DNA of 64,000 nt. Source: DTU053 sp012520115 (GTDB taxonomy: Bacteria > Bacillota > Clostridia > Oscillospirales > Acutalibacteraceae). The stretch covers positions 186,001-250,000 of the forward strand of contig JBMNNB010000003.1 of assembly GCA_050953725.1 (NCBI GenBank). Direction: 5' to 3'. Below are positions 1-7,875 of this stretch, in pieces. The position numbers and the translations under genes were made by a program. Every line of letters begins with the position of its first letter. Position 1 is the first letter of the stretch. The notes under the pieces are model-generated. The model did no database searches. It saw only the letters and a program-made list of their open reading frames with translations, and had not been told where the DNA came from.

Positions 1-533
1 CTCCGGCTGTTGCAACGGGTATTAAGCGCTGCTGTCCGGACAGGCTTGTTTTCGCATATCAGGGCGACGGCGACTTGGCCGCTATCGGCCTTGCTGAAAT
101 CATTTCAGCCGCCAACAGAGGCGAAAAGTTTACGGTTATCTTTGCAAACAACTCGACCTACGGTATGACCGGAGGTCAGATGGCTCCCACAACGCTCATC
201 GGTCAGAAATCAACAACCAGCGTCTACGGTAGAAGCGTTGATGAGGCCGGTTACCCGATAAAGATGGCGGAGATCATAGCTCAGCTTGAGGCTCCCGCCT
301 ATGTTGCAAGATTTGCTCTTAATACTCCCAAGGGAGTTAATGAGGCCAGAAAGGGCATTAAGAAGGCCTTCCGCATGCAGCTTGAGGGCAAGGGCTTTAC
401 ATTCATCGAGCTGCTTACCAACTGCCCGACAAACTGGGGTATGTCACCTCTCAAGAGCCTTCAGTATATGACTGAAAATACTATGAAGTATTTTGTTCCG
501 GGCGTATATAAGGATGTGGAGGTAGAAGCATGA
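1..533 (+). CDS. 2-oxoacid:ferredoxin oxidoreductase, beta (TPP-binding) subunit, 5' partial
   Basis: This is the C-terminal part of the thiamine-pyrophosphate subunit of a ferredoxin-dependent 2-oxoacid oxidoreductase, which oxidatively decarboxylates a 2-oxoacid with CoA and reduces ferredoxin in the cytosol. The reading frame is open from base 3, so the gene enters from the left edge. A TTG at 75 is an internal codon, not the start. The TPP/Mg signature is visible as QGDGDLAAIG followed about 25 residues later by NNSTYGMTGGQ, and the NCPTNWGMSP motif near the end is typical of KorB/VorB-type subunits. Its stop overlaps the start of the gamma subunit (ATGA), indicating translational coupling. 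The alpha subunit should lie to the left. The family is certain, but the substrate (2-oxoglutarate, branched-chain 2-oxoacid or other) cannot be read from this fragment. Confidence 0.93.
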   Translation, partial: PAVATGIKRCCPDRLVFAYQGDGDLAAIGLAEIISAANRGEKFTVIFANNSTYGMTGGQMAPTTLIGQKSTTSVYGRSVDEAGYPIKMAEIIAQLEAPAYVARFALNTPKGVNEARKGIKKAFRMQLEGKGFTFIELLTNCPTNWGMSPLKSLQYMTENTMKYFVPGVYKDVEVEA

Positions 534-1081
534 AACAGTCCATTTTAATTTCAGGTTCAGGCGGACAGGGCGTTATCAGCGCCGGTATACTGATTGCTCA
601 GAGCGCTGCGGACTCAGGCAAATATGCCAGCTTCCTCCCCGAATACGGCCCTGAGCAGAGAGGCGGCAGTGCGAAAGCAACCGTTCTTACAAGCGACACA
701 GAGATAATCTCTCCCCTGCCGAAAAAGTGCATGTACTGGCTTTGCATGAATGAGCAGTCCTTTAAGAAGTTCGGCTCACAGCTTAAAGAGGGCGGAGTGC
801 TTGTTTATAACTCCAACAGAGTTGTATCTCCCATAACCAGGACGGATATTACCGCTATTCCCGTGCCCTCGGACCAGCTTGCAGACCAGATAGGCAATCC
901 CAAGGCTGCGAATATCATTTTGATAGGCGCACTCTTGGCAGCAAGAAAGGCTATTATTGACCCTGAGCATTTCCTTCACAGCCTCGAGGAAAAGTTTATG
1001 AGCAAATCCGAGGAAATCAGGGAAATGAACGCAAAGGCCTTTAAAATCGGCGCAGAGATTGGCAGTAAATACGACGAATAA
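530..1081 (+). CDS. 2-oxoacid:ferredoxin oxidoreductase, gamma subunit
   Basis: This 183-residue protein is the gamma subunit of the complex whose beta subunit precedes it. The family fold shows in the N-terminal glycine-rich segment SGSGGQGVISAG (residues 8-19) and in the EYGPEQRGGSAKA segment (about 38-50), both diagnostic of the pyruvate/ketoisovalerate oxidoreductase gamma family. The length is normal. The ATG overlaps the beta-subunit stop by four bases, and GGAGGT at 518-523 serves as ribosome binding site. The subunit carries no iron-sulfur motif itself; ferredoxin-like delta domains are usually a separate gene, probably to the left of the window. It is expected to act in the cytosol during amino acid or 2-oxoacid fermentation. 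Confidence 0.93.
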   Translation: MKQSILISGSGGQGVISAGILIAQSAADSGKYASFLPEYGPEQRGGSAKATVLTSDTEIISPLPKKCMYWLCMNEQSFKKFGSQLKEGGVLVYNSNRVVSPITRTDITAIPVPSDQLADQIGNPKAANIILIGALLAARKAIIDPEHFLHSLEEKFMSKSEEIREMNAKAFKIGAEIGSKYDE

Positions 1082-1145
1082 TTGTAGTTTAATAAACTAA
1101 ACATATTCTTGAGGTTCAAAATAAATTATAGAGGAGAAAATAGAT

Positions 1146-1364
1146 ATGCCAAAGTATTCATTTGAAAACACAATCGCTGAGCTTCTCGACACTCCCGAAA
1201 CCAGAGCACTTATAGACGAGCTTTGCCCCGAGCTTCTTGAGCATCCCATGCTTGAGGTAGGCAGACCCTTCAAAGTCAGCATGGCACTTCCCTACATTGC
1301 TGAAATCGTTAATGACGACGCAAGAATCGAAGACTTCAGACAGAGACTCGAAGCAATCGAATAA
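1146..1364 (+). CDS. small orphan helical protein of unknown function
   Basis: This 72-residue protein has no recognisable catalytic motif. The composition is acidic and helical, with a proline/histidine turn (ELLEHPMLEVGRPFKV) in the middle. From memory of the families, short segments of the form 'ELLDTPETRALIDELCPEL...HP' occur at the C-termini of some glycoside hydrolases of gut Firmicutes, so this could be a free-standing version of that small domain; that is inference. The gene is real by its ribosome binding site (GAGGAGA at 1130-1136, about ten bases before ATG), its position after the oxidoreductase, and the terminators that follow. It may be cotranscribed with the oxidoreductase, 64 bases upstream. 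Confidence 0.7.
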   Translation: MPKYSFENTIAELLDTPETRALIDELCPELLEHPMLEVGRPFKVSMALPYIAEIVNDDARIEDFRQRLEAIE

Positions 1365-1434
1365 GCTGATTTAACTTTTCTTAGTGGTAAACTGCTGATT
1401 ATCATTATCAATAGCGAGCCTCAAGACAAAACAC

Positions 1435-1466
1435 AAGCACAGCCAACGGCTGTGCTTTGTTGTTTT
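1435..1466 (+). terminator. rho-independent terminator
   Basis: A perfect 10-bp stem AAGCACAGCC / GGCTGTGCTT with an AAC loop (1435-1457) is followed by TGTTGTTTT. It closes the plus-strand oxidoreductase operon. Confidence 0.8.
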
Positions 1467-1474
1467 GCGGAAAT

Positions 1475-1502
1475 AAAACCGCCTCGAGGAGGCGGTTTTT
1501 TT
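1475..1502. terminator. bidirectional terminator between the plus operon and cysK
   Basis: AAAACCGCCTC / GAGGCGGTTTT (1475-1485 and 1489-1499) with a GAG loop has A-rich and T-rich flanks. It can stop transcription both from the left (plus) and from cysK (minus). Confidence 0.85.
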
Positions 1503-1539
1503 GGGAGGATATATGGTCTACTGTATTTTTGGGTTATTA

Positions 1540-2469
1540 TTATCCGAAAAGCGGGGTGGAGAGGTATCTGTCGCCTGTGTCGGGGAGGATTACTACGATG
1601 TTCTTGCCCTCGTTCTCAGGCCTCTTTGAAAGCTGGACGGCGGCCCATGCTGCGGCGCCGGAGGAGATGCCCACAAGGATGCCTTCCGTTACGGCTATTG
1701 ACTTGCCTGTTGCAAAGGCGTCCTCATTATCAACCGGTATGACCTCGTCATAGATTGAGGTATTCAGTGTCTTGGGCACAAAGCCTGCGCCGATGCCCTG
1801 TATCTTGTGGGGGCCTGACTTGCCTTCTGTCAATACAGGTGAGGCTGAAGGCTCGACGGCCACTACCTTGATATTCGGGTTCTTTTCCTTCAGGTACTCG
1901 CCTACGCCCGAAAGGGTGCCGCCGGTGCCTACGCCGGCTACGAAGATGTCAACCTTGCCGTCGGTCTGGTTCCAGATTTCAACTGCGGTTGTCTTCTTAT
2001 GGATTGCCGGGTTGGCGGGGTTATCGAACTGTCCGGGGATGAAGGAGCCGGGGGTTTCCTTTGCAAGCTCCTCTGCCTTTGCGATTGCGCCCTTCATGCC
2101 GAGTGTACCGTCAGTTAAGACAAGCTCTGCGCCGAAAGCCTTTAAGAGGTTCCTGCGCTCAACGCTCATAGTCTCCGGCATTGTGAGGATAATCCTGTAA
2201 CCCTTGGATGCCGCAACAGCCGCAAGGCCTATGCCTGTATTGCCGCTGGTAGGCTCGATGATGACGGCGCCGGGCTTTAATGCGCCTCTTTCCTCTGCGT
2301 CCTCTATCATAGCCTTTGCGATTCTATCCTTAACACTTCCCGCCGGGTTGAAGTACTCAAGCTTTGCAAGAATGTGAGCCTTTGCGCCGTGCTTCTCGGC
2401 GAACCGAGAAAGCTCTGCTATCGGGGTATTGCCGACTAAATCTAAAAATCCTTTTTTAATATCTGACAT
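1540..2469 (-). CDS. cysK: cysteine synthase A (O-acetylserine sulfhydrylase)
   Basis: This PLP enzyme condenses O-acetyl-L-serine with sulfide to give L-cysteine in the cytosol. At 309 residues it has normal CysK length. The PLP lysine lies in the NPAGSVKDRI motif (Lys47), the substrate loop TSGNTG is at 74-79, and the phosphate-binding GTGGT is at 181-185. The GISSGAA segment near residue 268 carries the serine that contacts the pyridine nitrogen. The gene is monocistronic: its own promoter lies at 2586-2614, leaving a leader of about 110 bases, and a bidirectional terminator follows. No known riboswitch was recognised in the leader. The start is the ATG read from 2469. Confidence 0.97.
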   Translation of the reverse strand: MSDIKKGFLDLVGNTPIAELSRFAEKHGAKAHILAKLEYFNPAGSVKDRIAKAMIEDAEERGALKPGAVIIEPTSGNTGIGLAAVAASKGYRIILTMPETMSVERRNLLKAFGAELVLTDGTLGMKGAIAKAEELAKETPGSFIPGQFDNPANPAIHKKTTAVEIWNQTDGKVDIFVAGVGTGGTLSGVGEYLKEKNPNIKVVAVEPSASPVLTEGKSGPHKIQGIGAGFVPKTLNTSIYDEVIPVDNEDAFATGKSIAVTEGILVGISSGAAAWAAVQLSKRPENEGKNIVVILPDTGDRYLSTPLFG

Positions 2470-2585
2470 AATGTCACGCCCTTCAAATATATTAGTATTT
2501 ATTCGTTATAGATTATCAGCTGACCCCTGCAACATCGTTTTGTTTTCATCGTTATCACCTAAACATATATGTTTTCTATGTTATT

Positions 2586-2614
2586 AGTATATAGTCGCAA
2601 ATTTAAAATGTCAA
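2586..2614 (-). promoter_or_regulatory. sigma-A promoter of cysK
   Basis: On the minus strand TTGACA (2609-2614) is followed by a 17-bp spacer and TATACT (2586-2591), a near-perfect sigma-A promoter about 110 bases upstream of the cysK start. Confidence 0.8.
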
Positions 2615-2635
2615 CACTTTTTTGTAAAATTTTGC

Positions 2636-2665
2636 AAAGAAAAAAACCGCAGGGGTCTGCGGTTT
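2636..2665 (-). terminator. terminator of the ireB operon
   Basis: The stem AAACCGCAG / CTGCGGTTT (2644-2652 and 2657-2665) with a GGGT loop is followed on the minus strand by a run of T (complement of 2636-2646). It lies directly after the stop of the small gene at 2671. Confidence 0.85.
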
Positions 2666-2670
2666 AAAAT

Positions 2671-2964
2671 TTACGGATTTAAGGCCCTTTCAAGCCAGAT
2701 TGAAGCGATGTCCATAGCCTCATAGAGACCCTTCTTCTCGCTCTTTTTGACGATTTTGTCACGGGGACGGACGTCCGGGTCGGTGTTAAGAAGCTGTACG
2801 CTGACCCTGTCAGCCAGCTCCAGATCGCCCATTTTTCTTGTTTCCAGTATCTGCATCATTATTATGAAGGGGTCCTCCATGCTGCCGTAGTACAATGTTC
2901 TTCCGCTTCTAACAAGCGGTCTGCCTTTATATGTCAAGCCTTTCTCCTTCTTCCTTTCAGCCAT
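2671..2964 (-). CDS. small conserved hypothetical protein encoded with IreB
   Basis: This protein of 97 residues has no domain that I can name. It begins with a basic stretch (MAERKKEKGLTYKGRPLVR), continues with a predicted helix-rich core (IIMMQILETRKMGDLELADR) and ends ...ASIWLERALNP; it looks cytosolic with no signal peptide. Two in-frame starts exist. The ATG at 2964 is preferred because the AAAGGTG site sits about six bases before it, whereas the upstream ATG at 2973 touches that site. It is the second gene of a two-gene unit with ireB, 33 bases downstream, and ends in a good terminator. The arrangement suggests a linked role with IreB, but no function can be assigned. Confidence 0.75.
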   Translation of the reverse strand: MAERKKEKGLTYKGRPLVRSGRTLYYGSMEDPFIIMMQILETRKMGDLELADRVSVQLLNTDPDVRPRDKIVKKSEKKGLYEAMDIASIWLERALNP

Positions 2965-2997
2965 TAGCATCACCTTTCCGTTTTTATTGCGGCAAGG

Positions 2998-3258
2998 TCA
3001 GGGTTTGCTTTTATCCACGCCGAGATATTCCCCGATCATTGCCTGCAAGAGCTCGTCTCGGTCGAGCCGCCTGATGAGGCTGCGAGCGTTGTTGTGGGTT
3101 GTAATATAGGTCGGGTCTTCAGAGAGCAGATAACCGACAAGCTGGCTTATAGGGTTATAGCCCTTCTCCTCTAAAGCTGTGTACACCTGCGCAAGTGTTT
3201 TTTTCATCTCAAAGTCGTATTCGTCACGGATTGAGAACTTGATAGTTTTGTCAGTCAT
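2998..3258 (-). CDS. ireB: IreB family regulatory phosphoprotein (UPF0297)
   Basis: This 86-residue protein is a clear UPF0297/YrzL/IreB member. It carries the family core EKGYNPISQLVGYLLS (residues 31-46), then DPTYITTHNNARSLIRR and a closing ERDELL-like motif (DRDELLQAM). In Enterococcus, IreB is a substrate of the PASTA kinase IreK and affects cephalosporin resistance; a similar link to Ser/Thr phosphosignalling is likely but not shown here. In many Firmicutes ireB is followed by the ruvX-like yrrK gene; here an unknown small gene replaces it. The ribosome binding site GGAGGTG precedes the ATG, and a strong promoter lies at 3313-3341. Confidence 0.93.
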   Translation of the reverse strand: MTDKTIKFSIRDEYDFEMKKTLAQVYTALEEKGYNPISQLVGYLLSEDPTYITTHNNARSLIRRLDRDELLQAMIGEYLGVDKSKP

Positions 3259-3312
3259 ACTGCCACCTCCATATCATATGCAAACGCATTTTCCCGAATT
3301 ATATTATAGATT

Positions 3313-3341
3313 ATTATACAATAGCGTCAGTTTTTTTACAA
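3313..3341 (-). promoter_or_regulatory. sigma-A promoter of the ireB unit
   Basis: Minus strand TTGTAA (3336-3341), a 17-bp spacer and TATAAT (3313-3318), about 55 bases before the ireB start. Confidence 0.75.
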
Positions 3342-3371
3342 GTCGTTTTCCCGTAATATTCCCTTTTTAAG

Positions 3372-4751
3372 TTAAAATACAAGTTTTTCGGCAATATAGC
3401 TTTTAAGGGAGGCTATCGGGATTCGCTCCTGCTCCATGCTGTCCCTGTCACGAACGGTCACGCAGCCGTCGGTTTCGCTGTCAAAGTCGTAAGTGATGCA
3501 GAAGGGGGTGCCGATTTCGTCCTGCCTTCTGTACCTCTTGCCGATTGAGCCTGCGTCGTCGTACTCCACATTGAAGCTCTTTGAAAGCTCATCGTAAATC
3601 TTGAGTGCGTTTTCACCGAGCTTCTTTGAAAGGGGCAGAACCGCTGCCTTTACGGGTGCAAGTGCCGGGTGCAGCCTTAATACGACCCTGACATCGCCCT
3701 TTTCCGCATCGACGACTTCTTCATCGTAAGCCTCGCAGAGGAAGGCAAGGGCAACTCTGTCTGCGCCCAGTGAAGGCTCTACGACGTAGGGAAGGTACTT
3801 TTCGTTGGTCTCCTGGTCGAAATACTCAAGGCTCTTGTTTGAGGTATTCTGATGCTGGGTTAAGTCAAAATCCGTGCGGCTTGCAATGCCCCAAAGCTCG
3901 CCCCAGCCGAAGGGGAACATAAACTCGATGTCGGTCGTTGCGTTGGAGTAGTGCGAAAGCTCTTCGGGCTCGTGGTCACGAAGCTTTAAGTTTTCATCCT
4001 TGATGCCCAGTGTTCTGAGCCAGTTTACGCAATAATCCTTCCAGTAGCTGAACCATTCAAGCTCGGTGCCGGGACGGCAGAAGAACTCAAGCTCCATCTG
4101 CTCGAACTCTCTTGTTCTGAAAATAAAGTTGCCGGGGGTAATCTCGTTTCTGAAGGACTTGCCTATCTGGCAAACACCGAAGGGGACCTTTTTCCTTGTG
4201 GTTCTCTGAACGTTCAGGAAGTTTACGAAGATGCCCTGAGCGGTTTCGGGGCGCAGATAAATCTCGTTCTTTGCGTCCTCTGTTACGCCCTGGAAGGTCT
4301 TGAACATAAGGTTGAACTTCCTAATGTCGGTGAAGTTAAGTTTACCGCAATTCGGGCAGACGATATTATTCTCCGTGATATACTTTGACATTTCATCAAA
4401 GCTCCAGCCGGCAGGGTTCACGCCCGTGTCCTCTATGAGCTTGTCTGCTCTGTGGCGGGTCTTGCACTCCTTGCAGTCCATGAGCGGGTCGGAAAAGCCG
4501 CCCACATGGCCGGAGGCTACCCAGACTGTGGGGTTCATAAGAATGGCGCAGTCAAGACCCACATTGTAGGGGTTCTCACGGACGAATTTCTGCCACCATG
4601 CGTTCTTGACATTGTTCTTGAACTCTACTCCTAAGGGACCGTAGTCCCATGTGTTTGAAAGGCCGCCGTATATTTCGCTGCCTGCATATACAAAGCCTCT
4701 GCCCTTGCAGAGTGCGACGATTTTCTCCATGTTTTTCTCGCTGTTGAGCAT
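3372..4751 (-). CDS. glyS: glycyl-tRNA synthetase, single-chain (alpha2) type
   Basis: This class II synthetase charges tRNA-Gly with glycine. At 459 residues it matches the single-polypeptide dimeric form and not the separate alpha/beta GlyQ/GlyS type. Visible signatures are the N-terminal GFVYAGSEIYGG, a zinc-like pair MDCKECK and CPNCGK (about 91-97 and 132-136), RPETAQG at 167-173, and the class II motif 2 region SFRNEITPGNFIFRTREFEQ at 199-218. Motif 3 lies near EPSLGADRVALAFL. The C-terminal anticodon-binding domain follows from about residue 350. A GGAGG site precedes the ATG. It has its own promoter and a leader of about 65 bases, too short for a T-box. Confidence 0.97.
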   Translation of the reverse strand: MLNSEKNMEKIVALCKGRGFVYAGSEIYGGLSNTWDYGPLGVEFKNNVKNAWWQKFVRENPYNVGLDCAILMNPTVWVASGHVGGFSDPLMDCKECKTRHRADKLIEDTGVNPAGWSFDEMSKYITENNIVCPNCGKLNFTDIRKFNLMFKTFQGVTEDAKNEIYLRPETAQGIFVNFLNVQRTTRKKVPFGVCQIGKSFRNEITPGNFIFRTREFEQMELEFFCRPGTELEWFSYWKDYCVNWLRTLGIKDENLKLRDHEPEELSHYSNATTDIEFMFPFGWGELWGIASRTDFDLTQHQNTSNKSLEYFDQETNEKYLPYVVEPSLGADRVALAFLCEAYDEEVVDAEKGDVRVVLRLHPALAPVKAAVLPLSKKLGENALKIYDELSKSFNVEYDDAGSIGKRYRRQDEIGTPFCITYDFDSETDGCVTVRDRDSMEQERIPIASLKSYIAEKLVF

Positions 4752-4823
4752 TTATTTACCTCCGATGTCTGCAATTAGATTAAAAAAGCATATCTGCCAA
4801 GTAAGTTTTGCCATTGGATTTTT

Positions 4824-4852
4824 ATCATATATTAAGGATAGGCAAAAGTCAA
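4824..4852 (-). promoter_or_regulatory. sigma-A promoter of glyS
   Basis: Minus strand TTGACT (4847-4852), a 17-bp spacer and TATGAT (4824-4829), about 70 bases upstream of the glyS ATG. Confidence 0.75.
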
Positions 4853-4897
4853 GTAAACCGGGCTTTCGTTACTATTCTTATTTCTGTTTACTGAGTC

Positions 4898-6043
4898 TTA
4901 ACTGAGCAATTCGGCTATGAGGGTGTTTGAGAGCAGAAAGCCCTGCTTTGTAAGGCTTATGCAGGTGTCGCTTATTATAATTAAGTCGGGGCTGTTCAGG
5001 CGTTCGGCGTTTTTTAGTATCCGCTCGAAGTTACCCTTGCCGAATCTCTGCTCAGTCTCGTCTTTTTTTATGCCGTCAGTCAGGCGAAGGCGCAGCATGG
5101 CGTACTCCTCAAAATCGCCGCCGTTGCCGTCATATAGAGGCTCGCTGCCTGTCAGGTAGTCGTCGATGTTCCTTGTGTTATAGAACCTTTTGCCCTCGAA
5201 AAAGGAATGGGCGGAGGCGCCGAGACCTATATACTCGTCGGCATTCCAGTACTTTAAGTTGTGCCTTGAAGCGAAGCCGTCTTTAGCGAAGTTTGAGATT
5301 TCGTACTGCTTAAAGCCTTTTGTTTCGAGATAGTCTGCGGCGAAGAGGTACAAATCGCAGACGCTGTCCTCGTCGGGCAGGTTCAGTGAATCGGCTCCTT
5401 CTTTTCTTAGTCTGTCGAAAAAGGGTGTGCCCTCCTCCGCCTTCAGAATATATGCGCTGATGTGCGTTACACCTGCTTCGGCGCAGAAATCTATGCTTTC
5501 TTTAAGGCTGTCCTTAGTCTGGTTTGGCAGGCCGAGCATTAAATCGAGGGAGATGTTATTAAAGCCCGCCGTCAAAGCCTGTGCCACCGCTTTCTTTGCC
5601 TGACTTGCGCTTGTAAGCCTGCCTATAGCCTTGCGCTCAGTCTCAGAGGTGCTTTGCAACCCTAATGAAATTCGGTTAAAGCCGCTTTCTTTAAGCTTTA
5701 TGAAAAACTCCTCATTGCAGGAGGACGGGTTGCACTCGGCTGTTATTTCCGCATCGCTGTCAATGCTGAAAACATCTTTCACGGTGCTGAGGATGTCGGC
5801 AAGACGCTCTGCGCCTATAAATGACGGAGTGCCGCCGCCGAAATAGACGGTGTCGGCCTTTATTTTCTCTGTTCTCTTGTAGCGCAGGGCTTCATTTTTA
5901 AGGGCGGTCACATATCTGTCTGTTATGTCGCCGACGGGCACCACAGAGCAGAAATCGCAGTACATGCACTTTGATTTGCAAAAGGGGATATGAATATATA
6001 TCCCCTTTTTCTTTGTGTTTCTCATAATCGCTTTACTGCTCAT
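4898..6043 (-). CDS. hemW: radical SAM heme chaperone HemW (HemN-like)
   Basis: This radical SAM enzyme is related to oxygen-independent coproporphyrinogen oxidase. The [4Fe-4S] cluster motif is C22-x3-C26-x2-C29 followed by C32 (PFCKSKCMYCDFC), the CxxxCxxCxC form found in HemW. The VYFGGGTPS motif and the EITAECNPSS segment are also present. HemW proteins bind heme and are thought to pass it to acceptor proteins; they are not the HemN oxidase itself. The open frame begins at 6043 and overlaps the lepA stop by 11 bases; an internal ATG at 6025 is an alternative, and neither has a strong ribosome binding site, so translation is probably coupled to lepA. lepA-hemW adjacency is conserved in Firmicutes. 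Confidence 0.93.
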   Translation of the reverse strand: MSSKAIMRNTKKKGIYIHIPFCKSKCMYCDFCSVVPVGDITDRYVTALKNEALRYKRTEKIKADTVYFGGGTPSFIGAERLADILSTVKDVFSIDSDAEITAECNPSSCNEEFFIKLKESGFNRISLGLQSTSETERKAIGRLTSASQAKKAVAQALTAGFNNISLDLMLGLPNQTKDSLKESIDFCAEAGVTHISAYILKAEEGTPFFDRLRKEGADSLNLPDEDSVCDLYLFAADYLETKGFKQYEISNFAKDGFASRHNLKYWNADEYIGLGASAHSFFEGKRFYNTRNIDDYLTGSEPLYDGNGGDFEEYAMLRLRLTDGIKKDETEQRFGKGNFERILKNAERLNSPDLIIISDTCISLTKQGFLLSNTLIAELLS

Positions 6044-7841
6044 CGAGCTTGAGCACCGCCATAAAGGCCTCCTGAGGAACCTCCACCGAGCCGAACTGGC
6101 GCATGCGCTTCTTGCCCTCTTTTTGCTTTTCCAACAGCTTTTTCTTTCTCGTTATGTCGCCGCCGTAGCACTTTGCAAGCACGTCCTTGCGCATGGCCTT
6201 GACGGTCTCTCTGGCGATGACCTTGCTGCCTATGGCAATCTGAATCGGGATTTCAAACATCTGCCTCGGTATATTATCCTTGAGCTTTTCTGCGATTTTC
6301 CTCGCCCTCTGGTATGCCTTTTCCTCATGGACTATGAAGGAAAGGGCGTCAATTACGTCGCCGTTTAAAAGAACGTCCAGCTTCACGACCTTTGAGCGCT
6401 GATAGCCTGAAAGCTCGTAGTCCAGTGAAGCATAGCCCTTTGTGCGGGACTTGAGGGCATCGAAGAAGTCGTAGATTATCTCATTAAGCGGCAGTGTATA
6501 GCGTATGTCCACACGCTCGGGGGTGATATAGACCATGTCGATATAGACTCCCCTGCGGTTCTGGCAAAGCTCCATTATCGAGCCGACATACTCCGGCGGG
6601 GTGTATATATGGGCGCTTGCAACAGGCTCCTCGATAAAGTCTATCTCGGCCGGGTCGGGGAAGTGGGTGGGGTTGTCGACCTCTATAACCTCGCCGTTTG
6701 ACATATGAATCTTGTAAATGACGGCAGGGACGGTGGAAACAAGGTCCAGGTCATACTCCCTTTCGAGCCTCTCCTGAATGATTTCGAGGTGTAAAAGACC
6801 TAAGAAGCCGCAGCGGAAGCCGAAGCCTAAGGCTCCCGAAGTCTCCGGCTCAAAGTGCAGGGATGCATCGTTGAGTCTGAGCTTTTCGAGGGCTTCCTTT
6901 AAACTCTCATAGTCTGCGCCATCTGCCGGGTAAATTCCGCAGAACACCATGGGGTTGGCCTTTCTGTAACCGGCAAGGGGTTCGGCGGCGGGGTTTGCGG
7001 TAAGTGTTATCGTGTCGCCCACGCTGGCCTGGCTTACAGTCTTAATCGAAGCGGTGATATAGCCGACCTCGCCTGCTGACAGCCCTGAGCAGGGCTGAAG
7101 GTAGGTGGGGCGCATATAGCCCGTTTCAACCACCGTGAAGGTGGCTCCCGTGGACATCATCTTCATTGTGTCGCCGGGCTTAATACTGCCTTCCATAACC
7201 CTGACATAGACCACAACGCCCTTGTAGCTGTCGTAATAAGAGTCAAAAATCAGCGCCTTTAAGGGTTTGTCGTCGTCGCCCTCCGGCGGCGGGATAAGCC
7301 TTACTATACTCTCAAGGACACTCTGCACATTCTCGCCGGTCTTTGCGGAAATCCTCGGCGCCTCAGAGCAGTCAAGGCCTATGACATCCTCGACCTCCTT
7401 TGCGACTCTCTCCGGGTCGGCAGCGGGCAGGTCTATTTTATTAATGACCGGCACAAGCTCAAGATTGTGGTCAAGAGCAAGGTATGTATTTGCTATGGTC
7501 TGCGCCTCTATGCCCTGAGTTGCGTCAATAATAAGCACCGCACCCTCGCAGGCTGCAAGGGAGCGTGATACCTCATAGTTAAAGTCCACATGGCCGGGGG
7601 TGTCGATAAGGTTCAGGATGTACTCGTTGCCGTCCTGCGCCTTGTAGTCGAGCCTGACCGCATGCGCCTTAATAGTAATGCCTCTTTCCCGCTCTAAATC
7701 CATGGAGTCCAAAAGCTGCTTTGTCATATCCCTTAAGGCAACGGAGTTTGTAAGCTCAAGCAGCCTGTCCGCAAGGGTTGACTTGCCATGGTCAATATGT
7801 GCGATGATTGAAAAATTTCTTATGAATTCCTTTTTGCTCAT
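6033..7841 (-). CDS. lepA: elongation factor 4 (ribosomal back-translocase LepA)
   Basis: LepA is a translational GTPase that acts on stalled or misassembled ribosomes. The protein is 602 residues, the usual length. It carries G1 AHIDHGKST (about 14-22), G3 DTPGHVDF, G4 NKID and the LepA-specific C-terminal domain ending in ...AFMAVLKLDEQ. The frame is open up to 7871, but the ATG at 7841 is chosen because GAAAGG (7851-7856) lies nine bases before it and family members start MSKKxxIRNF. It lies between the yitT-like gene and hemW in a tightly packed minus-strand chain, 34 bases after the upstream gene. Confidence 0.97.
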   Translation of the reverse strand: MSKKEFIRNFSIIAHIDHGKSTLADRLLELTNSVALRDMTKQLLDSMDLERERGITIKAHAVRLDYKAQDGNEYILNLIDTPGHVDFNYEVSRSLAACEGAVLIIDATQGIEAQTIANTYLALDHNLELVPVINKIDLPAADPERVAKEVEDVIGLDCSEAPRISAKTGENVQSVLESIVRLIPPPEGDDDKPLKALIFDSYYDSYKGVVVYVRVMEGSIKPGDTMKMMSTGATFTVVETGYMRPTYLQPCSGLSAGEVGYITASIKTVSQASVGDTITLTANPAAEPLAGYRKANPMVFCGIYPADGADYESLKEALEKLRLNDASLHFEPETSGALGFGFRCGFLGLLHLEIIQERLEREYDLDLVSTVPAVIYKIHMSNGEVIEVDNPTHFPDPAEIDFIEEPVASAHIYTPPEYVGSIMELCQNRRGVYIDMVYITPERVDIRYTLPLNEIIYDFFDALKSRTKGYASLDYELSGYQRSKVVKLDVLLNGDVIDALSFIVHEEKAYQRARKIAEKLKDNIPRQMFEIPIQIAIGSKVIARETVKAMRKDVLAKCYGGDITRKKKLLEKQKEGKKRMRQFGSVEVPQEAFMAVLKLDEQ

Positions 7842-7875
7842 ATATCGAAACCTTTCAGCTTTGATTTTCAATTAA

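Noticed and set aside
4752..4823. T-box leader for glyS.
   Set aside because: The leader downstream of the promoter is about 70 bases and lacks the GGTGGTACCGCG-type consensus.
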